DNA of 64,000 nt from Lacrimispora amygdalina (lineage in GTDB: Bacteria > Bacillota > Clostridia > Lachnospirales > Lachnospiraceae). The position numbers and the translations under genes are program-made. Under the pieces are notes generated by a model. It ran no database searches, was not told the origin of the DNA, and was given only the letters and a program-made list of their open reading frames with translations. The DNA lies in contig NZ_OAOF01000005.1 in the NCBI RefSeq assembly GCF_900205965.1, forward strand, positions 1 through 64,000, written 5' to 3'. This document shows, one piece after another, positions 7,677 through 16,347 of the stretch. The stretch's first letter is position 1, and each line of letters begins with the position of its first letter.

Positions 7677-8594
7677 ATGATATTTCTGACAGCCATAGCA
7701 GGCGCAGTATTTGCTTATTTTTTTGTGGATGTATGTTTCTCAGCTGCTTTTTCTAAAACACTTGCTCTGAATGAACGCTTAAAATCTGTGGAAGACATGG
7801 GAAAACGGCAGAGAGAAACAGGGGAACTGGATGTTTCCATCGCGGAACGGATCATGAGACCGGTTTTTAACCGCATTCTTACCATATTTTCCGTATTTTC
7901 ACCTAAAAACCCTGCGGCTTTAGAGAGAATAGAGCAGCAGCTAAGACAGGCAGGAATTCATATGAAATCCCAAAACTACAGCGCATCAGTTGCCTTCTTT
8001 ACGGCAGTCTGCATTGGTTTGGGCGTTTTATACGGAAGGACGGGAGGTTTTTTACAGTCTGTTCTTTATGGTGTACTTGGTCTTTATGCTGGAATTGTGG
8101 TGAGCCGCTTTCATTTAAAAAGTAAAATAAAAAAACGGAAAGATGAACTATATCATCAGCTTCCGGAAATGATGGATTTACTAAGTGTCAGTGTTTCGGC
8201 GGGACTGGGCTTTGACCAGGCGCTGGGATATGTGGTAGAAAAATCCAGTGGTGCCCTGATCGATGAACTTGATGTAACCCAGAGGGAAATTTCCCTGGGA
8301 CGCAGGCGAAAGGATGCCCTGCTCGGATTCGCAGACCGGTGTGATAATATGGAGATTCGCACATTTGTTACTGCTGTGGTCCAGGCCGATGAAATGGGAT
8401 CCTCCATGCAGAATATCCTGTCCATTCAGGCGTCTGCAATCCGGCAGACTCATAAACAGAATGTAGAGGAAAAGGCACAGAAATTGTCTGTTAAGATATT
8501 GCTCCCCATGGTGTTATTTATATTTCCGGTCATCTTTATTGTGCTTCTGGGACCGGCAGTTATGTCAATTATGGAAATGTTTGGAGGTATGTAG
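7677..8594 (+). CDS. tadC: Tad pilus platform protein TadC
   Basis: This is the second platform protein, 305 residues. It has an N-terminal helix, a hydrophobic pair near 105-140, and a GspF-type domain with LPEMMDLLSVSVSAGLGFDQ and TAVVQADEMGSSMQNIL. The C-terminal membrane segment is IFPVIFIVLLGPAVMSIMEM. It is expected to pair with TadB under the TadA ATPase. It is followed 2 bp later by a DUF192 gene. Confidence 0.93.
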   Translation: MIFLTAIAGAVFAYFFVDVCFSAAFSKTLALNERLKSVEDMGKRQRETGELDVSIAERIMRPVFNRILTIFSVFSPKNPAALERIEQQLRQAGIHMKSQNYSASVAFFTAVCIGLGVLYGRTGGFLQSVLYGVLGLYAGIVVSRFHLKSKIKKRKDELYHQLPEMMDLLSVSVSAGLGFDQALGYVVEKSSGALIDELDVTQREISLGRRRKDALLGFADRCDNMEIRTFVTAVVQADEMGSSMQNILSIQASAIRQTHKQNVEEKAQKLSVKILLPMVLFIFPVIFIVLLGPAVMSIMEMFGGM

Positions 8595-8596
8595 CT

Positions 8597-8947
8597 ATGA
8601 TAGTACAGATTGAAGGGGAGAATGGTTTCAATGTGCAGGCAGAAATTGCCGGCACCTTCTTTAAAAGACTGCTGGGGCTGATGTTTCGCCCCAGGCTTAA
8701 TGAAGGAAATGCCCTGCTTTTAGATTCCTGTTCCCGTATCCATACATGCTTTATGCGTTTTCCTATTGATGTGGTATATCTGGACCATGGTAATAAGATT
8801 TTAAAAAAGGAAACCGTGTATCCCTGGAGGCTGGGAAGCTTTGTAAAGGGAACTGGAAAGATATTAGAATTAAATAAAGGTGCTGCAAGAAAGTTGAAGA
8901 CCGAAAATCAGCTGTTTATCAGCTGTGTTGAAGAAAGGAGGTCGTAA
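8597..8947 (+). CDS. DUF192 family protein
   Basis: The 116-residue protein is a DUF192 domain: FKRLLGLMFRP, then SCSRIHTCFMRFPIDVVYLD, then a GTGKILELNKGAARK close. DUF192 proteins are small beta-rich proteins of unknown biochemical role, often secreted; this one has no signal peptide. The gene lies inside the Tad operon, between tadC and the coiled-coil gene. Such placement is known for DUF192 genes in clostridial Tad loci, so a role in pilus biogenesis is plausible but unproven. Confidence 0.8.
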   Translation: MIVQIEGENGFNVQAEIAGTFFKRLLGLMFRPRLNEGNALLLDSCSRIHTCFMRFPIDVVYLDHGNKILKKETVYPWRLGSFVKGTGKILELNKGAARKLKTENQLFISCVEERRS

Positions 8948-8948
8948 T

Positions 8949-10514
8949 ATGAATTATAATCAGGTAAATGATTTCAGACAGGATGCAGAAAACGCCGCAC
9001 AGATGGGGGGGATGCTTCCTGACGGCATGGAAGGCCTTACAGGTAAGAACATGCAAAACGAGCTTGCTTCAAAGCTCCAGACAACGGTAGTCGGAGGGTA
9101 TACCAAAAAGAGTGTGGAAGAATATGCTTTGGAAATGAGGAATAATCTGATGCTGATCAAGATGCAGCTGGAGCAGCAGATCCGTGAGCTGACGGCTGAA
9201 AAAGTCAGCGTTACCCAGGAATGCCAGGTGCTAAGAGAGCAGTTAAACACGGCAGAGGAAAAGCTTTCCGACGCAATTGCGCAAAAGGAAAGGGCGATGC
9301 AGGAGGCCAGGCTGTCAGCAGCAAAATTGGAAGAATTGGAGAACAAATATTCTGGTTATGAAGATATGCAGCAACAGAAAGCACTGTATGAGGAAGAGAT
9401 CTCCCAAAAAGAACAGGACATTATCCGGCTGAATGGACAATTATCAAATTATCAGCAGGATTATGAAGCTCTGCTGGCAAAAATGAAAGATATGGAGGAA
9501 GACCTGCTGAAAGTATCCCTTGGTGGTCTGCCTCAGCCGGAGATGGAAGAACTGCTCCGCCAGAAAGAGGAAGCTGAGCAAAAATATGAGAAGCTTCTTA
9601 TGAAGATGGAGGAAAACTCCATAGCTTTAGAGCAGGAACGCCAGGCACGAAAGGAAGAGCAGGAGCAGCGGGCCCTGGTGAATGAAAGAGGGAAATGGGA
9701 ACAGCAGGCTCTGGTTGTTGAACGGGAAAAGCTGGAACAACAGCTTTTGTCAGCCGAAAAGGAGAGATTGGAACTTAAGGCTTTGATTGCTGAACGGGAA
9801 AAAATGGAGCAGCAGGCTTTAGCGGCAGAAAAGGAAAAATTTGAAAAAAAGCTTGATGAATTAAAGAAGCAATATGAAGAACAGGAGAACTACAAAAAAG
9901 AGCTGGAAGATAAGGTTGACGTTTTATATAAAAATTACGAGGAAAATTCAACCCAGATAAAAAGGCAGGAGCAGCAGATTGAAGAAAAGGACATGCTTCT
10001 GAAACATTACCAGGGACAGGAGCAGGGAGCCATACTGACCCGGCAGGAAAATCAAAAGCTAAAAGATACCATAGATTCCTTAAAAGAAACGATACAGATG
10101 ATTATGGAACAGATGGAAACTCAGTCCGAAAGTATGAACCTTTACATGGAGCGTACAACCCAGGAACGGGATACCCTTAAAAAAGCCATTGGGGAACAGG
10201 CGGCGCTGAAGCTTCAGAATGTGGAACTGTTAGACATCCAAAGAGGTCTTCTGGCTCAGATTGAAGAGTTAAAATCCAGGAATATGCAGCTGGAAAAAGG
10301 AATGGAGCTGCAGAAAAAAGCTTCCTTACCGGCGGAACGGGAAAAACGGGCGGTATTGCCGGAAAAACAGCCTTCTGTCAGTGCAGAAAAACGGGAGCCT
10401 TCTGACCCGGAGCTTTTTACCTGTGACAAAGCTATGCAGAAAGCCAGGGGATTATTCTCTGTGATGGAAGGAGAGTATGCCGAGAAGACCAGGGAGGTAA
10501 AGAACATTGGCTGA
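8949..10514 (+). CDS. Long coiled-coil protein with a DivIVA-like N-terminal motif
   Basis: The 521 residues are almost entirely heptad-rich coiled coil (about 65-470), full of Glu, Lys and Gln, with an internal repeated unit of the type EREKLEQQALxAEKE. Before the coil, residues 45-60 read TTVVGGYTKKSVEEYA, which resembles the GYxxxxVDxYL motif that starts the membrane-curvature domain of DivIVA/GpsB proteins. There is no membrane segment, so it should be cytoplasmic. The ATG at 8949 is preferred, with GAAAGGAGG upstream. It may tether the Tad machine to a pole or septum, alongside TadZ (inference). Confidence 0.72.
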   Translation: MNYNQVNDFRQDAENAAQMGGMLPDGMEGLTGKNMQNELASKLQTTVVGGYTKKSVEEYALEMRNNLMLIKMQLEQQIRELTAEKVSVTQECQVLREQLNTAEEKLSDAIAQKERAMQEARLSAAKLEELENKYSGYEDMQQQKALYEEEISQKEQDIIRLNGQLSNYQQDYEALLAKMKDMEEDLLKVSLGGLPQPEMEELLRQKEEAEQKYEKLLMKMEENSIALEQERQARKEEQEQRALVNERGKWEQQALVVEREKLEQQLLSAEKERLELKALIAEREKMEQQALAAEKEKFEKKLDELKKQYEEQENYKKELEDKVDVLYKNYEENSTQIKRQEQQIEEKDMLLKHYQGQEQGAILTRQENQKLKDTIDSLKETIQMIMEQMETQSESMNLYMERTTQERDTLKKAIGEQAALKLQNVELLDIQRGLLAQIEELKSRNMQLEKGMELQKKASLPAEREKRAVLPEKQPSVSAEKREPSDPELFTCDKAMQKARGLFSVMEGEYAEKTREVKNIG

Positions 10515-11028
10515 CTTAAAAGGGAACGATGAGAACGGGCAGTCGATACTGGAATTTGCCCTGATTCTCCCTATTATAGTGCTGCTCCTTACTGCTCCTG
10601 TGGATTTTTTTATCTGCATGAATACGAAGATGACATTAAGCAGTGCTGCCAGCGAATGCATGAGCCGTCTGGACTATTCTGATATTTCTTCAGGGACGGT
10701 GAGTAATAAGGTGACACAGATAATTACACAGAATTTCACGGAGCGGTTAGATCCTTCAAAGGTTAATATTGAGGAACTGAATGCAGCAGGCAGTCAGAAG
10801 AATGATTACAGTTATTACGTATACTCTAGCGATTTGTCCAATCCATCTGATTTTGGCAGCCAGTTTGAAGTGCGCCCCGGCAGTTATGAGTATACGGAGG
10901 TGCAGATGCAGCTTTCTTATGAGCGTTCTGCAGTAACCTTCTGGGGGACCCTTTTTCTGGGAAATACATATAAAGTGAAGACACCTGTCTATTCCCGTGA
11001 TATTTATATAAACGGCTATACTCCATAG
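10507..11028 (+). CDS. TadE-like pilus protein 1
   Basis: The 173-residue protein has the TadE pattern: a short start, then NGQSILEFALILPIIVLLLT with the conserved Glu-Phe after the processing site, and one membrane helix. An extracytoplasmic domain of about 125 residues follows. It uses a TTG start with GGGAGGTAAAG before it, and overlaps the upstream gene by 8 bp. TadE-type pseudopilins are substrates of the prepilin peptidase and are needed for Flp pilus formation. Confidence 0.82.
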   Translation: MADLKGNDENGQSILEFALILPIIVLLLTAPVDFFICMNTKMTLSSAASECMSRLDYSDISSGTVSNKVTQIITQNFTERLDPSKVNIEELNAAGSQKNDYSYYVYSSDLSNPSDFGSQFEVRPGSYEYTEVQMQLSYERSAVTFWGTLFLGNTYKVKTPVYSRDIYINGYTP

Positions 11029-11051
11029 CATGTACGGGAGGAGGAGGATTT

Positions 11052-11600
11052 ATGAAATATTTACCGGCTTTGAAACAGGATAAAGGACAGGGAATGGTAG
11101 AATTTGCACTGGTTTTTCCCATTTTTTTCATGATTATCCTTTTCATAATTGAAGTGGGCTGGATGTCATACCAGCAGACTGTATTTGATCAGAGTTACCA
11201 GTATTCCAGCTGGTCTGTCCAGGCGTCGGATTTCGGGGATTCGGATCCCATGGATACCTGCCCGTCCAAAGCTGTCTACAGCGGAAATACGGTGTCAGAC
11301 CCTTTGGTGGAACGAATAAAAGAGGCCAGTTTTTGGGGCTTTTTACCGGAGAATTTAACAGTCAGTGATGCACAGGCGGTAATGGAGAATGAAGAAGTAA
11401 CTTTTTCGGTGCCAGGGCGGACACCGGCGGATACCGCAACGGCTATCAGCCGGACACGCTATATGGATTTGAAAGCCACCCTGTCCTATGATATATACCC
11501 CCTTACCTTTTTGGGGCGGCAGGTTTTCGGATCCAGAGTGACGAAGGAAAAAAAATTGAGCTGCAGCAGGGTTGTTGCCACCCAGCACAGATCTGAGTAG
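11052..11600 (+). CDS. TadE-like pilus protein 2
   Basis: The 182-residue protein shows GQGMVEFALVFPIFFMIILF near its start, the classic TadE segment. An outer domain follows that does not resemble its neighbours closely. It has a strong site (GGGAGGAGGA). It is the second of three consecutive TadE/TadG-type genes in the Tad operon. Confidence 0.85.
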   Translation: MKYLPALKQDKGQGMVEFALVFPIFFMIILFIIEVGWMSYQQTVFDQSYQYSSWSVQASDFGDSDPMDTCPSKAVYSGNTVSDPLVERIKEASFWGFLPENLTVSDAQAVMENEEVTFSVPGRTPADTATAISRTRYMDLKATLSYDIYPLTFLGRQVFGSRVTKEKKLSCSRVVATQHRSE

Positions 11601-11626
11601 CTTTGGTAACAAAAAAGGAGTAAAGC

Positions 11627-12196
11627 ATGAAATGTAAATCCAGGTGGAAAAAGAAATTTGCCTGTTTTGGCCGGGAAGATGGAAATATTCTGCTGCTTTT
11701 CGCCGGAAGCCTGACTGTCCTGATTTTTTTTATCGGGATATCCATGGATCTGGGGCTCATTTACTTAAAGCGCAATGCACTAATGAATCTATGCCAGCTT
11801 GTGAAGGAAGACAGGTTTACGTTCCAGGATTCCATCCGATATTCCGATAATCCTGGGCTGGACAGTTATCACTTAATAGAAGATGCAATGAGAAGGAATC
11901 AGTTTAAAGGAACGGTGAAGGTGTATTTTAAAGAAGATACCCCGGAAACCAATTACCGGTATTACAAGATACGGACACAGCTCAGCGAAGAATACTCTTA
12001 TACATTTTTAAAGATTTTTGGAGCTGATACGACTACGATAACCGTCTTTTTTGACGGAGGGGAAACGTACGGAGAAGGGATTTCGGATGTCATATGGCAT
12101 CCTGCTTTACCGGTTTCCAGCTACAATGGTTCTTATACCAGCCAGCCTGACGGAAGCTGGGATTATGACAGTGCAGATATGCCGGACGGCTGGTAA
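11627..12196 (+). CDS. TadE/TadG-like pilus protein 3
   Basis: The 189-residue protein has a basic start, then EDGNILLLFAGSLTVLIFFI. This is a TadG-like N-terminal anchor that lacks the MVEF glutamate motif of its neighbours. A short outer domain of about 135 residues ends SADMPDGW. Full-length TadG has a VWA domain, which is absent here. The VWA function may instead sit on the separate protein at 13465. Its place in the operon supports a pilus role. Confidence 0.7.
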   Translation: MKCKSRWKKKFACFGREDGNILLLFAGSLTVLIFFIGISMDLGLIYLKRNALMNLCQLVKEDRFTFQDSIRYSDNPGLDSYHLIEDAMRRNQFKGTVKVYFKEDTPETNYRYYKIRTQLSEEYSYTFLKIFGADTTTITVFFDGGETYGEGISDVIWHPALPVSSYNGSYTSQPDGSWDYDSADMPDGW

Positions 12197-12219
12197 CGGA
12201 TTAGAAATGAGGTAACTTA

Positions 12220-13434
12220 ATGCAAAACAAAGCTTTTTCAGCGGTCGTTTTTCTGCTTGCAGCGGTTTGTTCTCTCACAGCATGCAATAAAAACGGATCT
12301 ATTTTAAAAAAGAATGAGGTAAGGGAGTGCACACTTACATTTTGGAATTGGGACACCGGACATGAGGACTTTTATGAGAAAATCGCATCGGATTACGAGA
12401 AGGAGAATGACGGAGTAACTATAAATATCAGGCTGGTTCCCTATGAAACATATACGGCAGAGTGGCTGAAAGCGGCTTCAGAGGGTGAGACTGCGGATGT
12501 TTTTGCCATTCCTCCTGAAAGTCTTAAGGAATTTATAAACAGCAGAAAGCTTGAGGCGCTGACCTATGCAGATCTTATCCCTGCAGGCAGTGAAGGGGAA
12601 AAGACCTATGCACTTCCTGCAGCAGGCAGTGTTCCGGTGATATTTTATAATAAAGAAATTTATGAACAGAATCAGTTAGTGGTCCCTGTAACACTTTCGG
12701 ATTTTGTAACAAATTGTGCCATATTAAAACAGTCATCCTGCCGGCCATTTGCCATGTCGCTGACAGAGGAGGGGGTCTTTGACTCTTTTGATTTTGCGGC
12801 TGGGATTCTGGCAAACGGAAAGAGTCTGAAAGGAAAAGAATCAGAAAAACAGGATTTTAAAAAGCTGCTGGGTAAAAATACCGGCTATTATGATTTGCTG
12901 GGAATTGCAATGGAGTTGTCCCTGGATAAAGAACTCTGTGTGAAGGGACACCAGGCTTTATTAGAGAATTTTGCACAGAAAAAATACGCTATGATCTGCG
13001 GCACCACAGAGGATATTGCCTGGTTAAATAATAGCATGCCATCTTCCTATGGCTGGTTCCTGCTGCCGGGAGAGGATTATACAAAAGCAGGAGTCTGGAA
13101 AGCAAATCACATGTTCGGAGCTGCAAAAAAAGGGAAATCAGTGAAGGAAGCAAAAAAATTCCTTTCCTATCTCCTGACTCAAAAGAATCAGCTGGCATTT
13201 TCTTCCGAGTTTGGGATGCTTCCGGCTGTAAGAGGCTTAAAGCCGGATGATAAGGAGATCAGGCAGGCATATGAACTGGTAAGCGGGAAAAAGGAAGTAT
13301 ATTATCCATTCTACCATGCCATGTCTCAGGATGAAAAAACGATATGTGCGGAGAAATTAGATATGATATTTTCAGGTAAAGTAACAGATCCGGAAGGCTT
13401 TTTGTCAGATTGGATCCGGGAACTGAAGAATTAG
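12220..13434 (+). CDS. Extracellular solute-binding lipoprotein (SBP family 1-like)
   Basis: The 404-residue protein has a lipoprotein signal (VFLLAAVCSLTAC, lipobox Cys near 22). It has the fold features of family 1 ABC binding proteins: LTFWNWDTGHEDFYEKIASD near the start, VPVIFYNKEIYEQN in the middle, and HMFGAAKKGKSVKEAKKFLS late. No ABC permease or ATPase gene is near. The gene sits between the TadE-like genes and the VWA gene with short spacing, as part of the Tad operon. It may serve a surface or assembly role, or share an importer encoded elsewhere. Confidence 0.8.
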   Translation: MQNKAFSAVVFLLAAVCSLTACNKNGSILKKNEVRECTLTFWNWDTGHEDFYEKIASDYEKENDGVTINIRLVPYETYTAEWLKAASEGETADVFAIPPESLKEFINSRKLEALTYADLIPAGSEGEKTYALPAAGSVPVIFYNKEIYEQNQLVVPVTLSDFVTNCAILKQSSCRPFAMSLTEEGVFDSFDFAAGILANGKSLKGKESEKQDFKKLLGKNTGYYDLLGIAMELSLDKELCVKGHQALLENFAQKKYAMICGTTEDIAWLNNSMPSSYGWFLLPGEDYTKAGVWKANHMFGAAKKGKSVKEAKKFLSYLLTQKNQLAFSSEFGMLPAVRGLKPDDKEIRQAYELVSGKKEVYYPFYHAMSQDEKTICAEKLDMIFSGKVTDPEGFLSDWIRELKN

Positions 13435-13464
13435 CTTAAGAAGGAGTGTGTGGAGGTAAAACTA

Positions 13465-16233
13465 ATGTTTAAAATAATAAGAAAAGGGCTGCCGGTTATG
13501 CTGCTGGCACTTTTTGGACTGTTTCTTTATCCCGGGAAGGTCCTGGCAGCTTCTGTCCAGCCCCTGACTATCAATGTAACTACTGTGATTGATAATTCCT
13601 CGGATTATCCAGATCAGGCCGGAAAGATATATTCCAGATATGATGCAAAACGGATCTACCAGATGTCAAAATCCGGCAGTTATCCGGCTTATTATCCATC
13701 CGGATATGAAACAGGAGTGGTAACTGTGAGAAACGGCCTCACATCAACCGTAAAGTTCTCTGGAAAGTATTCAGGCACAAATTGCAATACAGTATGGTTC
13801 GGGGCTAATGGATACACCGATTCGCATTTGAGTCTTGTCTCCGTTGAATACGGGGAAAACGTTAGCGCCTATACCTATAACGGAACAGGGAAGGCTTCCA
13901 ATCCATTTGCAACCCAGGCCTATAACTGGATTTCTATTGGCGGTAATGCAGCCAATGTCAACGTCACTCTGCATTTTAAATATAATCCGGATATTGAAGA
14001 GGTTCCGCCAAAGGAGGTGCCGGAGCCAGATCATAAGAAAGTGATCGATTATCTGGGTGACGGTGCGGAGAATCCGGATACAGATGCCCATGGGGTCAAT
14101 GATTACCGGCTTTATCTGGATTTAACTACCAGCAGCGAAGAGGAAGCTAAAAAATCGGATATTATTTTTGTTTTGGATGTGAGTAATTCCATGGAAGAAT
14201 CAATGGGAGGCGCCTCCAGGTTTGACGTCATGAAACAGACGGTATACAATGCGGTATCTACTCTTTCAGAGAATCCGGATAACCGCTTTTCCATCATCAC
14301 TTTTGGAACAAATTCCAATCTTGTCGTTTCAGGAAGTACAGACAAGGAAAGTTTATTACATACGATAAATTCCCTGGCTCTTCCAGGAGGTGCGGAAGGT
14401 GGAACAAATTATTACCAGTCCATGAATCAGGCATCAGAACTGATCGGGGGGCTTTCCTCACCGGAAGCTGAGCAGGTTGTATTTTTTATTACCGACGGTC
14501 AGCCAACTGCAGCAACTCCTGCAGCACAGGCACTTGGGTATTCCGTTTATACAGAGGTAGGAACTATTTATGCTGCTGATGCAGCCAGACAGATGCAGGG
14601 AGTTGACCGGTTTTATTCTATATTCATGGGGAGCAGTACCGGAGGCGCATCCACACTGCAGACCATTACCCAGATGGTGAATACCGGTATTGAAAAATAT
14701 ATGGTACAGGCGGCCAGTGCGGAACAAATAAACAATGCATTTAACCGGTTTATGTCTCAGATCAGCAATTCGTTTTACGATGTGTCAATACATGACCAGC
14801 TTTCAGAGTACGTTGATTATATGGGAGACTTAAAGGTGATGCGTCAGACCGGCAGCAATCAGCCAGAATATCTGTCAGACGGCAGCGATTATCAGGCAGG
14901 TTACGAAAATGGGGGGATAAGTATAAAACTGTTAAGTGCTACATTGCCGGCAAGCCGTTATGTCATGTCTTTTAATGTACGTGCTTCCGATAAAGCACTG
15001 GACTCCTATGATATAAATCAAAACTATCCCCATACAGGAGATTCCGGAACGGATTATCCAGGCAACAGCACCAGTTCGGGAATGCCCGGATTTTATTCCA
15101 ATACAAAGGCCGGACTTACCTATTCCTACGGCAATAGCGGCAGGGCTGAGTATACTTACAATAAACCAGTGATCCAGGTTGTTGAACCGGAGCCTGTTCA
15201 GGCTGAAATCCGTTTAAAAAAGATTCTGACAGGGAAGACACTGGAATCAGGCAGTTTCCAGTTTGAGATCAGCAGGATATCTGATGGAAATGAAATTCCT
15301 GTTGCAACAGCTTTTAATGACAGGGAAGGCAATATTTCCTTTCCTGCAGTAGAACTGAACAAACCGGGGGTTTTTCTCTATCATGTAAAAGAGATCATTC
15401 CAAAAGAGAAAATACCGGGCATGGTGTATGATACGAAGACGATTCAGGTAGAGGCAGAGGCCACAAGATCCGGAGATGAACTAAAAGCCCAGGTCCGATA
15501 TCCAGCTGATGTTACCTTTGTCAATCATTATGAACCTCAGCCGGTATCTGTCAGCCTGAATGCTCAAAAAAAGCTTTCGGGACGGACTCTGAAGAAAGGA
15601 ATGTTCCAGTTCCGTCTTCTTAACGGAAACAATGAGGGAGTGGAGACCGTATCCAATAATGGTTCCGGAAAAATCAGTTTCTCCCCTCTGACGTTTACAA
15701 AAGAAGGTACCTACACGTATCTGATCCGGGAATCAGTGCCCATCCCTGCCGATCCCAATATTACGTATGATTTAAAAACAATTACGGCGAAAGTTCTGGT
15801 TACAGACAACAACGGTAAGCTGAAGGCAGAAGTTTCCTACTGGCCCGATCAGGTTTTTAAGAATAGTTTTACTTACCAGACGGAATCAGCAACAATAGAA
15901 GTGAAGAAAGTCCTGACCGGAATGCAGCTTACCTCCGGATTGTTTGAATTTGAACTTAAGAATATGGAGACGGGTGACATACAAAAAGCTGTAAACAGGG
16001 CAGATGGCACTGTCAGCTTTATGGAATCCTTTGATGAACCGGGCGAGTATACATATCAGATCCGGGAAATAAAACCTTCTGATCCTATCCCGTATATGAA
16101 CTATGACAGCAAAACAATAACAGTCACAGTACAGGTAGAAGATGATGGCACAGGAAATTTAGTTACTACAGTGGAATATCCTGATGATACAACTTTTTAT
16201 AATACCTATAAGATCCGGGGAGGGATCTGGTAA
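13465..16233 (+). CDS. Secreted VWA protein with three isopeptide-type pilin repeats
   Basis: The 922-residue protein has a signal peptide (about 1-29, cleaving near VLAA). The N-terminal domain (about 30-180) is not recognised. A VWA domain (about 230-430) has the metal site DVSNS at 238-242, a DxSxS variant. Three C-terminal repeats, near 579-690, 692-800 and 805-915, are of the streptococcal pilin isopeptide-linkage (FctA-like) type. Each starts with a Lys-rich strand such as KKILTGKTLESGSFQF and ends with F-x-N-x-Y/F. There is no LPxTG motif or C-terminal membrane segment; the protein stops IRGGIW. ATG 13465 follows TGGAGGTAAA. The best reading is an adhesin at the pilus tip or surface (inference). 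Confidence 0.85.
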   Translation: MFKIIRKGLPVMLLALFGLFLYPGKVLAASVQPLTINVTTVIDNSSDYPDQAGKIYSRYDAKRIYQMSKSGSYPAYYPSGYETGVVTVRNGLTSTVKFSGKYSGTNCNTVWFGANGYTDSHLSLVSVEYGENVSAYTYNGTGKASNPFATQAYNWISIGGNAANVNVTLHFKYNPDIEEVPPKEVPEPDHKKVIDYLGDGAENPDTDAHGVNDYRLYLDLTTSSEEEAKKSDIIFVLDVSNSMEESMGGASRFDVMKQTVYNAVSTLSENPDNRFSIITFGTNSNLVVSGSTDKESLLHTINSLALPGGAEGGTNYYQSMNQASELIGGLSSPEAEQVVFFITDGQPTAATPAAQALGYSVYTEVGTIYAADAARQMQGVDRFYSIFMGSSTGGASTLQTITQMVNTGIEKYMVQAASAEQINNAFNRFMSQISNSFYDVSIHDQLSEYVDYMGDLKVMRQTGSNQPEYLSDGSDYQAGYENGGISIKLLSATLPASRYVMSFNVRASDKALDSYDINQNYPHTGDSGTDYPGNSTSSGMPGFYSNTKAGLTYSYGNSGRAEYTYNKPVIQVVEPEPVQAEIRLKKILTGKTLESGSFQFEISRISDGNEIPVATAFNDREGNISFPAVELNKPGVFLYHVKEIIPKEKIPGMVYDTKTIQVEAEATRSGDELKAQVRYPADVTFVNHYEPQPVSVSLNAQKKLSGRTLKKGMFQFRLLNGNNEGVETVSNNGSGKISFSPLTFTKEGTYTYLIRESVPIPADPNITYDLKTITAKVLVTDNNGKLKAEVSYWPDQVFKNSFTYQTESATIEVKKVLTGMQLTSGLFEFELKNMETGDIQKAVNRADGTVSFMESFDEPGEYTYQIREIKPSDPIPYMNYDSKTITVTVQVEDDGTGNLVTTVEYPDDTTFYNTYKIRGGIW

Positions 16234-16259
16234 GCATAGTTTTGCGGAGTAATTTTAAG

Positions 16260-16288
16260 TTAAATACATTACAAAGCTATGTTATAAT
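16260..16288 (+). promoter_or_regulatory. Candidate promoter of the AraC-type gene
   Basis: TATAAT at 16283-16288 with a weak -35 (TTAAAT, 16260-16265) at 17 bp spacing lies between the Tad operon and the AraC gene. The AraC gene therefore probably has its own transcript start. Confidence 0.45.
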
Positions 16289-16347
16289 TATCTAAAACTG
16301 CTATATCAATTGAATCATTAAAAACAGGAAAGGGTGTGAAAAGCCAG

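Noticed and set aside
13465..16233. Sortase-anchored pilin backbone
   Set aside because: No LPxTG-like motif, terminal membrane helix or sortase gene is present, so a sortase pilus was not called despite the isopeptide repeats.
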